Assembly (NCBI GenBank): GCA_001179505.1
Contig: CDMY01000271.1
Span: forward strand, 79,082-140,802
Reading direction: 5' to 3'
Length of the DNA stretch: 61,721 bases
From: Vitrella brassicaformis
Taxonomy: Eukaryota > Sar > Vitrellaceae
Below the pieces are notes generated by a model that saw only the letters and a program-made list of their open reading frames with translations, had not been told where the DNA came from and searched no databases. Shown piece by piece: positions 1-10,863 of this stretch; position 1 is the stretch's first letter; every line of letters begins with the position of its first letter. Made by a program: the position numbers and the translations under genes.

Positions 1-238
1 CCCCCCCCCCCCCCCCAGCCCACGAGAAAAGCGCATGAAGGCTCGTACATCAGAATGTATGTATCCACCCGTCGATAAATTTAAACACCTAGCTACCAGT
101 GCATGCCACGCCACACGCCATGCCATGCCGCCCCGTCTGTACAAGTATGCAGCACGCGCTGCATCCACCCATCCATCCATCCATCCCTCCATCCATCCGT
201 TGAAAGCTACATATTCATTCACCCACTCATCTGTCTAC
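1..238. repeat. Window edge with poly-C and CATC microsatellite
   Basis: The window opens with 16 consecutive C bases. Around positions 160-200 there is a short CATC/CCATC microsatellite. No gene is seen here apart from the probable 3' untranslated region of the minus-strand ALB3 gene, whose stop lies at 239. Confidence 0.6.
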
Positions 239-1711
239 CTACGCCTCCCCAGCTGACACTGGTTGTGTCTGCCTCTCGCTCGCCTTCTCTACTCGCGGCA
301 CCTCCTCCTTGCCGCCGCTGCTGCTGCTGCTACTGCTGGTGGTGGTGGTGTCAGCTGCCATCGTGGTTGCCTCAGGGGGCACCAGTGCCGCCCCGGCAGC
401 GGCCCGCCCGTTGACAGAGATGTCCCCCAGTATCTCATCGTCCTCTCGCGGCCGCCTGGATGCCCGCGGCGGCACTGCATGCGTCTGCGCGTCCTTGAGG
501 AGGTCCTCCCAGCTCATGTTGAGTATGTCCGACACGTCCGGTGTGGGCAGCATGTTCTTGAGCTCCTCTGGTATGATGTCGTCGAGCTTGATGTCATACT
601 CGATGGGGTTGCTCTTGAAGTACTGCTTGAGGGACCAGCTGATGGCCGTGACCAAGACGTTGCTGGCAATCCAGTAGATGACCAGGGCACTCGGTACCGA
701 CAGGGCGAAGTAGCCGATGAGGAAGGGAAGGTACTTGAGCAGCTCCTGCACACGTTTCGACTGCTCGTCCTCGGCCGGTGGCGTCAGGATGGCCTGCGAG
801 ATGTACTGCGAGATGACATAGATGACGGGGACGGTCAGGTAGAGCAGCGTTGCCTCCCATCCGAGCGGAGGATTGGAGCCGTCCCAGCCAGTGGTGAGCC
901 AGTTGAGTGCCTGTGCGGGGTCGGCACCGAATGTGGGGCCCTCGAGGTTGGGGATCCAGAGGAAGCTCTCGCTGAGCTGGCCGTCCTTGGCGAGATTGGA
1001 CAGGCTGCGATAGAGGCCCAGGAAAATGGGAATCTGCACGAAGGCCGGCAGGATGGAAGCCAGGGGGTTGACCTTGGCCTCCTGGTACAGCTGCGCCGTC
1101 AGGAGGGTCTGGATCTGCTGGTTCTTGCCGAAGCGCTTCTTGATCTCCTGCACCACCGGGTTGAGGGCCTGGATCTTCTGCGTGCCCTGCATCTGGTTCC
1201 ACGTTATGGGGAAGACGAAGATGCGGATCAGCACGGTGAAGACGATGATGGCCCAGCCGAACTGGGGAATGCCTGCACACAACACGCGACAGGCAGGAGA
1301 GTGAGAGGAGACATCGAGATATCCCTGGAGCCGCCGTGCTTGCTTCCCCTATCCCCTGTGCACTTGCTGACCGAATTTGTCTTCCATGACGTGGTGCACT
1401 TGATAGATCATATTCTCCAGGAAGCTCACGTAGTTGTCCCACCATCCCGGCTCCTTGGCCACCTCCTCAGTGACGGTCTGGACTGCCTGTCCGACGGCCT
1501 CCCCTCCCTCCCCGGCAGCCTGGGCCACACCCTGCAGCACCTCCATGACGGGCCCGAACCCACCGGCTGACACGGGTGGCGACGGGATGAACGACAGGGC
1601 GGCGGGGAGGAGGGCTGACAGGGTGGTGGGATCCAGCATGCGCGGAGAGGGGCGAGACCGACGCAATGGTGGACGAGAGGCCTGCAACGACCGCACATAA
1701 TGGTTTGCCAT
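239..1711 (-). CDS. ALB3: ALB3/YidC/Oxa1 family membrane insertase, plastid type
   Basis: This protein inserts membrane proteins, in plastids chiefly the light-harvesting proteins delivered by cpSRP, into the thylakoid. There are two exons, 1711-1372 and 1272-239 (457 codons), joined as F-G-I-P-Q-F-G-W. The second exon carries the full family core: a first membrane segment after FGWAIIVFTVLIR, a hydrophilic loop rich in K and Q, then the later segments including FVQIPIFLGLYRSLSNL and a last pair near VIYWIASNVL. The roughly 115-residue N-terminal region before the core is Pro/Ala-rich and could hold targeting information. The C-terminal tail is acidic, then Ser/Thr-rich, with a Ser run encoded by a GCT/GGT-rich repeat near 318-350. 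The C-tail is where ALB3 binds cpSRP43 in plants; I cannot confirm such motifs here. Oxa1 of mitochondria is the alternative, but the length and similarity favour ALB3. Confidence 0.9.
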
Positions 1712-2159
1712 CAGGCCTCACGGATCCTGTCGTGTCCATTCTACCTGCAGCCTGTTCACGGCGGTGAACGCTGAAGTCCTCGCGAAGCCAGCCTGAATAC
1801 ACCAGACAGCATGCACGGTCATGCTCCTTCCGTGATCTCTGTGTGCATGAGGATGCTCTTGCTCACGGCATAGTGGTTGAGGCCGATGCAGAGAGCCAGC
1901 GCAGCGGCGAGCCACTGCCTCCGATGATACCTCATCCTCTGAACACTGCTGTTGCGTAGTCAACGCCAGATCTGCGCAACGATCCCTCGAGCTTAGCTCG
2001 CAAGTCAAGCTTGCAAACTCAGTCTCGAACTTAAAACCCTTCCTGCAGTCACAACTGCAAGGTAAAGCTGCAGCAACGTGCATTCGCCTCCATTTGTTTC
2101 CTTTTATCTGCAGGTTTTTCGTTCATTCCATCACAAGTGTTGCAGTGTGACTCACAAGC
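1712..2159. promoter_or_regulatory. Divergent promoter region between ALB3 and CCDC39
   Basis: These 448 bases separate the start codons of two divergent genes and must hold both 5' untranslated regions and promoters. No TATA box or clear repeated motif is visible. Open frames in the interval lack protein-like composition. Confidence 0.5.
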
Positions 2160-5100
2160 ATGAGCAGCGGCGGTCCATCGTCGGGCCTTCGTGGCCCTGA
2201 GGGCGAGGGCGGGAGTGTGCGGATGGAGTTCGACGGCGATGACATCCCCCCCTTCGCCAACGAGAGCAACAAGCGGCTGGATGCGGCCATCAAGCAGAAG
2301 AAGGCGCGGCTGGTGGACATGGAGGAGCAGATCACGGAGGTCACCGAGAGGGTCCAGACCATGACCAGCCACCTCAAGAATGTGCAGCAGGAATGCCAGC
2401 ACACACAGGCCCTCGTCGAGGCCAAGAACAAGGAGATAGAGACGGAGGAGCATATGACACATCTCGCCAAGAGGCAGGCCGCCCGTCTCGGTGCCGAGTT
2501 GAAGCGATTGGAGGGGCTCATGGAAGAGTACCAGGTCAGCAAGACAGCCATGACAACGCATAGCATATGTATTGCTGCGGTATGATTGTCTTTTATCTTT
2601 CTATCTTTGTTGGTTGTGTGTGTCCACAGGACCGGATGAATACGAACCAGAATGAGATCTTCAAGGGCAACGAGAAGCTGGACCAGTTCAAACTGGAGAT
2701 GAACTGGAACCAGGAAGAACTCGAGCAGTGGGCAGTCGCCGCTAGACAGAAAGAGGTCAGCAAGCATAGCATCTGTACCAAACACACCAGTGGGAGACAC
2801 GAATGTTGTATCGATGCTTGATGTCCTGGCGTGTGCAGGAGGACAATCTGACGATGGACAAGTACCACCGTGCAGACGAGCAGAAGATCCGCGACCTCAA
2901 CCTGGCGGTGCAGAAACTCACGGTCGGTGCGCCCGAATATAATACTGCAGCGGAGACACCAGTGAGTGACATATGAAGACGCTTGGCTTCCTGTCCTGTC
3001 TGTGTGTGCAGATGGAGGCCAGTGAGAAGAAGGACGAGTTGGAGAAGGAGGTGACGGAGACACAGGCAGCACAGATTGAGCTGGAACGCACTGCCGAGCA
3101 GTTCAAGAAGCTGCACATCGACCGACACGCACTCATCAAACAATGGTCAGTCATGCAAGCATGGCAACCATCGATTCTCCCCTGACGCCGCGCTTGTTGT
3201 TGTGTGTGTCAGGGAGGATGCGGTGACGGCCATGCGGAAGCGAGACGAGGCAATCCGCCAGGCTGGGGAACACTATGCAGCCCTCCAGAATGACATCAAA
3301 GTGCAGCAGCAGAAGCTCGGTGAGGATATATCGGTGAAGCCGTCCACATCTCCCTGTGCATACATACATGTCTTGATTGGCCTGTCAGGCAAAGCCAAGG
3401 CGTTTTTGGCTCAGGAGCGAGCCACCAACGATCAAGTGGAGACAGAGATTGGCAACACCGACAGACAACTCGTAAGGCAAATTTCTGCACCAAGACGAGA
3501 GAGAGGAGAGAGGCGCTATTCTCACATGTATGTGACTCTGTCAGGCTAAGCTCCGTCTTGAGTACATGGATTCCAAGAATGGCCTCGTTGAGTTCAAAGA
3601 CGAGGTAGGTCACAATACGCAGACACATCCGGAGCTCTTGTTTCCAGGTGCAATATCTCTCATCTGTATCAGGTGGAGGTCCTTCGCAATCAGCTGGCCG
3701 GCGCTGCGACAGAGCTGACGAACCGCAAGAACAAGCTGGCCAGCGTCACTGAGACACTCGAAGAGAAGAAGAAAAAGTGGGGCGTGCTGCAGAAGAAGGT
3801 CGAGACCACAAACAAGAAACTGGAAAACGAAATCAAGACAGCCGCCGACAAAGAGTCATACGCCAGAGAGGTCAGCGAGCCAGTCAAACGCACCTGGCCG
3901 TACGGCTTGTACGCGTGTGTGCCCGTCGTGTCTCAGGCTGAGGCACTGCACGCGGAGATGGACTACCGAATGCTTGAAGCAGAGAAGGAGCTCAAGAAAG
4001 TCAAAGAAGAGCTCTTCAAACAAAATTCGGTGAGCCCTTGAGTCGCAACCGATAAGTCAACACACTGACGTATGCTCTCCTCACCTCAGGAGCTGTATGC
4101 GCTCAGAAACGAAGAGGCCACCACTCTGGGCGAAATTTCAGGCGCACAGTCGTCCCTCAAGACACTCTCAGTAATCCATTCATTCTGGCACACATCTGTC
4201 TGTTTGTTTGTCTCATTCAGTTCCAGATCCACAAGCTGGACCAGGAGCGGCAGCGTCAGCAGGAGTTGCTTTATGCCGTCGACTTCCAGTCGCAGCTCAT
4301 GCAGCGCAAGGTCGCTAGGGTGTCGGGGGAGCGCACATTCGAGGAAAAGGAGGAACTCAACAAAAAGATCGACCAACTCGAAAAGGTACGTACATGGGCA
4401 CGGACACTCTATTCCCGAGCATCGCGTGACGTCTATTCTCTTGTTTGTGTGTTGCCAGCAATTGGAGGAGCAGGCGGGTCTCTGGCAGATCCTCAGCACA
4501 CAAATCAAACGAGTTGACGCAGAACTCAGGTGCGTGTGGCTGCGATTGACCACAGAAAGAGTGCGTCTCATGAGATGCTTGTCTTCCTCCGTGCTGCTCA
4601 GGCAGAGTCGGCGTGACATCGCCGCCGTGACCAAAGACGGCGAGGGCCTCAAGACCGTCCTCGATGAGATGAACCTGGAGAGCAAGTCGCTCAAGAGGGC
4701 GTTGCAGAACGCCCAGAAGGAGAGGGCTGATCTGCTGGTCACACACGACCTCCTCAAGCTGGATGTCAACCGTCTCCGCGAGTCCCTCAACGCACAGTCG
4801 GAGGAAGTCTTCGCACTCGAAAACAAAAAGTTCCAGCTCCAAATGACGTAAGCATGGGCCGAGAATACGATTGGAGCGGGCAATATCTATCGTGTCTCTT
4901 CCTTAGCATGGAGGAGCGCGAGAAAAAGGTCGAAGTCCACCAGGAAATTCTCAGAGCACAACAGGTGACAGAGGCAGCAATACGTGATCCTTGACACGCA
5001 GTAACTCGCCCTTTTCTCTTTGTGTGTCAGTGTTCAGCTGAGGAGGAGAAGTCGAAGATCGCCAAGGAGCTGGGGGAGCGCCGCAGCAAGATCAACATCC

Positions 5101-6444
5101 TCAAGTCCAAGTACGAGTCGGTCATGGCGAGAATGAAAAAGGAGGAGGGCGAGGAACACTCACAGGCCTACTTCATCATCAAAGCCGCCCAGGAGCAGGA
5201 GGAGCTGCAGCGACAGGGAGACGAGCTGGACGCACAGATACGGCGACAAGAGAAGGAAATCCGCGCCCTCGAGAACACCCTGGGACACCTCCTCGAGCGC
5301 AATCACAGATTCAAAGACAACTTCAAAAAGGTCCCTCCCCAAGTGCCGTCAGTCATTCGTGCCAGCAAAGTGACCTCCCTCTCCCCCTTGTCGCTTCCAG
5401 GCGGACGCGGCGGTGCACGCTGAGGCGGACGAGAAGAAGCAGCTGGAGAAAGAGGTGCGTTCCGCCAACGAGCAGCTGTTCGAGAAGAAGCGGACATTGA
5501 ATGAGATCGAGAAGGAGTACGACGAGGACGAGAGGCGGCTGTATGAGCTCAAGAAACACAAGGAGAGAATACAGCTCACTCTGCAGGTAGGAGGGAGGGT
5601 GGGACACACATACATGCAGCCGTCACTTGTGGGTGCGATTCTGTGTCTGCCTGCAGGAGTTGAGTCACAGCAAGAATGTGCTCGAGAAGGAGTTGGCGGA
5701 CCAGGAGGACAAGATCGACAGGGCATTCAAGTCCATGCAGCAGAGGAGAAGGGCAGCCAAGGAGGCTGGCAAAATGGTAGGTAGCAGAGTCAGCAGAAAT
5801 GCCTTCCGTGGCACTGCGTCTCGTGTCTCCTGTCGTGATCTGCGCAGAGTGACGCGACTGAGCAAGCACACAGCTCCTTGGAGCTCGACGCTCAGGTACT
5901 TTTCTGCAGGTGTTGGTCGCGAGTGTGACTGACTGATATTCTTCTCAAACCTCTCTCACCGCTTGGCAGTCTGTCGTCCTCAAAGACCAGAACCAGGCCA
6001 TTCTCCATGCTATCGCGTAAGAGACACGCACGCGGGGAGAGACTGCTCTGACAAGAAGAGCAGATTGTCGTTGTGCATATGTCTGTGCCCAGGACCTGCC
6101 TGCAAGAGCAGCCTGACACGCTGCACTTCGTCCAACAAATCGCGCAGCAGAGAGGCTTGCATCTTCCCTCAAGGGCGCCCTCCGCGACACCGTCACAAGG
6201 ATCAGTCCGGTAGGCGTGACTCGCCACGGAAAGAGCACGGTGTGACATACATACCTTTCCTGCTGGCAAATGAACAATAAATAGGAATGGCGATCCTGGC
6301 CGAGGGGCGGCCAGACCTGGCTCCGCTGGGTGAGTTCTCAAAGTCCGACCGAAGATGGAGGAGGCCACATTCACGCCCGGGCTGCTGCTCTGTGTGTGTG
6401 TGTGTGTCTGCAGGAGCCAGGGTGCCATCAATGTTGGTGGATAA
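2160..6444 (+). CDS. CCDC39: CCDC39, axonemal 96-nm ruler coiled-coil protein
   Basis: CCDC39 pairs with CCDC40 to form the ruler that sets the 96-nm repeat of motile cilia and places inner dynein arms and the nexin-dynein regulatory complex. I traced 22 exons: 2160-2534, 2630-2755, 2839-2922, 3012-3145, 3213-3319, 3389-3471, 3545-3604, 3673-3870, 3937-4029, 4090-4170, 4221-4385, 4459-4529, 4602-4847, 4907-4964, 5031-5330, 5401-5586, 5657-5776, 5848-5895, 5970-6016, 6093-6209, 6285-6329, 6414-6444. They sum to an intact 924-residue protein, close to the animal length of about 940. Family hallmarks are the N-terminal ANESNK and MTSHLKNVQQE segments, MNWNQEELE, LIKQWE across an intron, MEERE, and QAYFIIKAAQEQEELQR. 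It is coiled coil throughout, with a short Ser/Gly-rich tail as in animals. The gene implies a flagellated life stage. Confidence 0.93.
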
Positions 6445-6884
6445 GCTACGGTAGTTTGCGTATTTTTGTTTGTTCAGCGTCTGTCGATAGGGTGGGCCAA
6501 CGATTGCGTGCGCTGGCCCGTGGGTCGGGTGGCTGTCTGGTGCTGACTGACTGACCAACTGAGTTCCATTAAAATTGCCTCTCGCGTGTCCCTCCCATTC
6601 ATTGTCTGTCTGCGGAAGCACCAACCAAGCCGACATATGTACCGACTGAACTGACACGAACAAATAAACAGAAGTGTCAGTGAGTGATGCATCTCCGTGC
6701 AAAACACCACACCCATGTAGGATGTGTGTGCAACCAACATACACAAAAAGACAACTACTTACTGGCAAGGCAAGATAATAAGGCATATAGCTGCCTTCCG
6801 AAAATCAGACAATTGATGGATGACACAGATCGCATCGTATACCATCCTCACCCCCACCCCCCAAACCCCGAGCACCACTCGCCA
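6445..6884. other. Convergent intergenic region
   Basis: These 440 bases lie between the stops of CCDC39 (+) and the ferroportin gene (-). They should contain both 3' untranslated regions. Two AATAAA-like stretches occur near 6660-6670 and 6275-6285, the latter inside the last CCDC39 intron. I see no other gene. Confidence 0.5.
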
Positions 6885-7127
6885 TCAGACCTTTGGCGGC
6901 TGTGGGTCATTGTTGATGGGGGACTGCGTTCCCGTCTCAGTTGACGTGTCGCCGTTGTTCTCATCCACTGGGCCCTTCCCCTTCGGCAGCAGAAGCTCGT
7001 CAGGCATCTTGCAGTGACGCTCTCCGTACTCGAAGAGGTAAACCGTCATGCACAGGAGCCCCATCAAACAACACACTGTCGACGTCAGCGCCAGGCCACC
7101 AAACTGGGATGGCTGCAACAGCCATCG

Positions 7128-7166
<39 letters not shown>

Positions 7167-9377
7167 TGGAGGCGGCGAGGTTACCTTCTACATCTTCGTG
7201 TGAGCCTCACTCACTTTGTTCCAGATTGCGCACGCAATGGAGAGGATAAGCGATTGCGCGGCGATTAACGACTGCTCTTGGGCATTGATGAGTCCCCTCA
7301 GCCTCGGTGGTGTGCCCGTCTGCAGAATCTGGCTCTGTCCAATGTCGAAGGCATACAGACCGAGACGCGACATCACCACACACACGAGAAAACAGAGCCC
7401 CAGCCACGACTAACCCGACACACCACACACCCCATAAGTGAGAACCGCCCCTCGATGTGGCCCTGTGCGCCAACCTACCCGTATGGTGGGCATTGCGGAG
7501 AAGAAGATCATTGCCACAGTGAGGCTGGTCCCTTCGATCAGGAGACAGCCCCATGACGTTTTTGCCACGCCCCACATGCCAGACACCAAAGGGAACAGCA
7601 ACGTGCCAGTAACACCTGCCAAACACCCAACACATACGTACACGTACAAGTAGCCATCGTGGCAACGGCCAATATGTCCAATTGCCCATACCCGCGATCG
7701 CCCCAGCGGATCTGGCGAGGCCGACCTCATCTTCCGGCAGCCCCTGGCTCCTCAGCCACGCCAGAAACATCGATGATGAACCCATCACGTTGAAATACAA
7801 AAGAACCACAGCTATCACGGGCAGCAACATCTGCACATTTAAGGGACACCACAGGAAGGGCACAGCACCATCGAGGGTCCTTGGTGTTTCATCTATCTAT
7901 CAGGTCTCCTTTGCTAACCGGTGACCTCAGCAGCACCCGACAGTTGTTGCAGAGTCCGAACAGCGGCAGCCTGTGCATCCACCCCACCATGAAAAGGCAG
8001 CAGTTCCTCGACTGTGGCTCCTCCTCGACGTCGCGGGCTTCAGGAGAGCTTTCACCGTGCGCCTCAACATCGGCGGACCTACAGTGACACCACACACCAA
8101 AACACCATTCCTGCGCCGTATTACGACTCTGTCTTCTTGCGTGCTCGTGGATTCTCTCACCTTTGCAGGAGGTGTTCCTTTTCGGAATAGACCCACCTGA
8201 TGTCACAGCCAGAAGCCAATACAGTACCATGCACCGTGCAATCGTTTTCTCCGTCGGTTACGGCCCACCCACCTGAGCAACAGATATTCGAGAATGAACG
8301 ATCCGGCGTTGACACCGACGACGGCCAGGTACGCCACAGACAGGTTCGTGAAGACCATAACCAGACCTGCCACCACTGGACACCCAATGTCGTTAATCTG
8401 AAGAGCGAGGGAAGAGCACGTGCTTGTTCACAGGCAGTCACCGAGTCACCGATTCCGCTCACCAGGTCCAGCCTTTGCATCCAGCTGTTGAGTCGCGTTA
8501 AGCTGGCCTGACGCTCTCGGCCTGGTAGAGACGTGAGTAGAGACAGACAGACACTGTCCCATCTCTTCATTCATGCGGATGGTCATTCCCTACCCTCCGT
8601 GTATGCCAGTGCCATCTGTGGAACCCAGTCGCGACACACGGCTATGCCACGCACAGTCGCAGCTACCTGCACCACAACAGTCCAGAAATAAGGACATATG
8701 CGCCACCGCTCCTTCCGCTGCGTGCCCGTACCTCCATCATGGCTGCTCCAGTGAACAGCAGAACCACGGCGCTCCATAACCTATCCACCCACACACACGC
8801 ACGCTCTCATCAGACATCCCACTGACGTTGTCGCCACCTCCTCCATTCCATACCACATCTTGACCAGCGGTTCCTTGGCGCATTCGAGTGCCTCTGCAAT
8901 CGACTCTGGTCTGCTGGGTGGCGGGTGGGGGCCGTGAGGTCCGGGCGCGGCGACTGGTCCCTCACGCTGGAATAGCAGGAAGGAGAAGACAGCGTAGCTC
9001 GACATGACCGTTGCGAGGATCTCTGCGCCGATCGAGGCGGTCACGATGCTCAGCCTGGAAAGAGAGAAAGGCACACAGACATGCTTCGTCCACGAGAAAG
9101 CCCTGTTTCTGTTGTACCTGTTGTGGCGCACAATTGAATCGGCGAAGCACGGTGTCATCAACCTGAAGGCAGGCACACAGATGGACACCTACTCACTCAG
9201 CTCTGTGAGGGTTCTCACTGACAGTTTGCCGATGTTTTGCGAGAAAGCATACAAGGCGACAACGAGTAGGCTCCCAGGGAAAAGGGCATACAACAGCAGG
9301 GGGATGGAAAACATCCACGTGCGGTCACCGAACCGCGTCAGAAAGTGGGAGATCAGCAACACAGTCTCTCCGGCCAT
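6885..9377 (-). CDS. Ferroportin-like iron exporter (SLC40 family)
   Basis: Ferroportins are twelve-helix transporters of the major facilitator superfamily that export ferrous iron, and in plants also load vacuoles or plastids. The first exon (9377-9193) has the family opening, a helix following SHFLTRFGDRTWMFSIPLLL. Further exons on the minus strand give ATVRGIAVCRDW and LTRLNSWMQRLDL (the conserved stretch before helix 5), YFNVMGSSSMFLAWL with a following GLPEDEVGLARSAGAIAGM, and finally SRLGLYAFDIGQSQ with RGLINAQEQS, the family's C-terminal signature. The last exon ends at 6885 with a hydrophilic acidic tail. There are about a dozen exons; I fixed only the first ones precisely (exon 2 is 9162-9118). 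The first intron as I read it is only 30 nt. Substrate is inferred from family. Confidence 0.85.
7125..7170. repeat. CA/GA microsatellite in a ferroportin intron
   Basis: A run of CA dinucleotides followed by GA dinucleotides lies inside an intron of the ferroportin-like gene. It is a simple polymorphism-prone repeat with no further signal. Confidence 0.8.
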
Positions 9378-9540
9378 TCTCAGAGATTAATGATATCCTT
9401 GGCCCTGCACCGCTGTCAGCGCCGAGGCCAGATCACCAAGGAATCAACACACATATAGACTTCGTTCCACAGCTGTCAGCTCGCAAGCGTCTGCGAGCTT
9501 AGCGCAACGAAGAGTGAGCGCGGGCGCTTCAGGTCAGGAG

Positions 9541-10414
9541 ATGAAGGCGGCGCACAGAACAAGTAGCTATAGCTACATCGGTCGCAAGCTGGGCAGCTTT
9601 GCCAATCGAGTTGTGTATGCGCCGACTGCATCTGCTGATCTGGAGCGCAAGAAGGCCGAGGCGGAAGCTGACGTCGCCTGGTCCCCGGGGCAGGCAGACA
9701 AGACCAATGAGAGGTGCGCGCAGCATGGCATGAATGGCAGAGTCGAGTAACGAGAATCAAGCTGTGATGGACTGCACTCACCTTGTTGGATGTAGGTTTA
9801 GTCCATTGCGTGGAGGCGTCGCGTCGGCCGTGAAGAACACCTTGCCCCAGCGGAGCAATACGCCAGTGTCCAGTGTCTCGACATCAGATGGAGCGGTGAG
9901 TCTGGCAGAGCACTGACCATAACGCATTGTCACTGGTTGCACTGTGTCTATCCTTTGTGTGTGTGTGTGCTGCAGTCGGTTGCATCTGATTCGGCCTCAA
10001 CGGGACACATCCACGTCCACCAGCCCGACGGCAAGGCCATCCGCCTGCCTCAATCTGCCATCATAATGGAGCGCATGTGGGACGCGACGTACCTCAAGAC
10101 CCCGGTGGTCGGCATCCTGGACACGATCATGCAGTACTCCTTGCTGTTCGTGCCGAGGCCCGATAGGTGGTTTCGAGGCACCCGCTGCCCCTTTTTGGCC
10201 ATGTGGACCTCCGAGTGCACCGCACCATGCGTTTTCCGTGGTCCGCAAACTACGGGCCGGTGGACGACAGTGATGGCGATGGACGAGTGTGCCGAGAGGA
10301 TGGCCCGGTGAGTCAAAGCAGGGATGCAGACGCTCATCATGTCATTTCTTCACTCGTTCATCTGTGTCGTGTTATCACGTCAGGGTGAGGCCGCCGAACC
10401 CGTATGACTGGTGA
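9541..10414 (+). CDS. Uncharacterised protein, possibly mitochondrial
   Basis: I do not recognise this gene. Four exons (9541-9713, 9796-9895, 9976-10307, 10384-10414) keep one frame and give 211 residues. The N-terminus is basic and Ser/Tyr-rich (S-Y-S-Y-I-G-R-K-L-G), acidic residues appear only later, and the protein ends in N-P-Y-D-W. This pattern is compatible with a mitochondrial presequence but does not prove one. A central Ser/Thr-rich linker is followed by a more conserved-looking block, PDGKAIRLPQSAIIMERMWD and an aliphatic stretch ending VPRPDRWF. The start is the first ATG; a longer frame from a GTG upstream is not credible in a eukaryote. The second half of exon 3 is open in two frames; I chose the one continuing through the last intron to the stop. 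Confidence 0.5.
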
Positions 10415-10863
10415 CGTGATCCAAGCAAGGGGATGGGATGCCTGACTAAGGTGCATGTGCAGAGTTTCTTTAGTGATTGTCGTGTGCTCTGTCTTGGCGA
10501 AGAGTGTGGTCGCCAGTGTGGCCTGGTAGTGCGGCACCTTCGGGCGAGCATCTTTTTGCTCACTCGCATGCTGTGCCTTCGGGCTGACGGCGGCCAGACA
10601 GTCGCTCTGACAGACGTGAGATAGCGTGATATGTGATGATGCATGCTGCTTTTTTCTCTTCGTCATTGATTGTCCCTGCGAGCCTTGGAACGACTGCTGT
10701 AGCATATCAGTGTGAAGCTTATGACTCACACACCATGTTTGTCTGTCTATCTGCCCGTTTGTCTGTTTGTCTGTCTTCTGTTGTGCATGTACATACATAC
10801 ATACATTTTGAGGGCGACTGACTGGCTGTGAAAGACACGAGGCATTGAAGTGATCATCACACG
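10415..10863. other. Intergenic region
   Basis: These 449 bases separate two plus-strand genes. The only structure seen is a TCTG/TTTG-rich and CATA-rich stretch near 10740-10805. No coding exon is supported. Confidence 0.45.

Noticed and set aside
263-1570. 435-residue open frame on the plus strand
   Set aside because: It lies antisense to ALB3, has no domain features, and ALB3 explains the sequence fully.
9514-9750. Longer start for the gene at 9541
   Set aside because: The extra codons begin with GTG, not ATG. A nuclear eukaryotic gene should start at the ATG at 9541.
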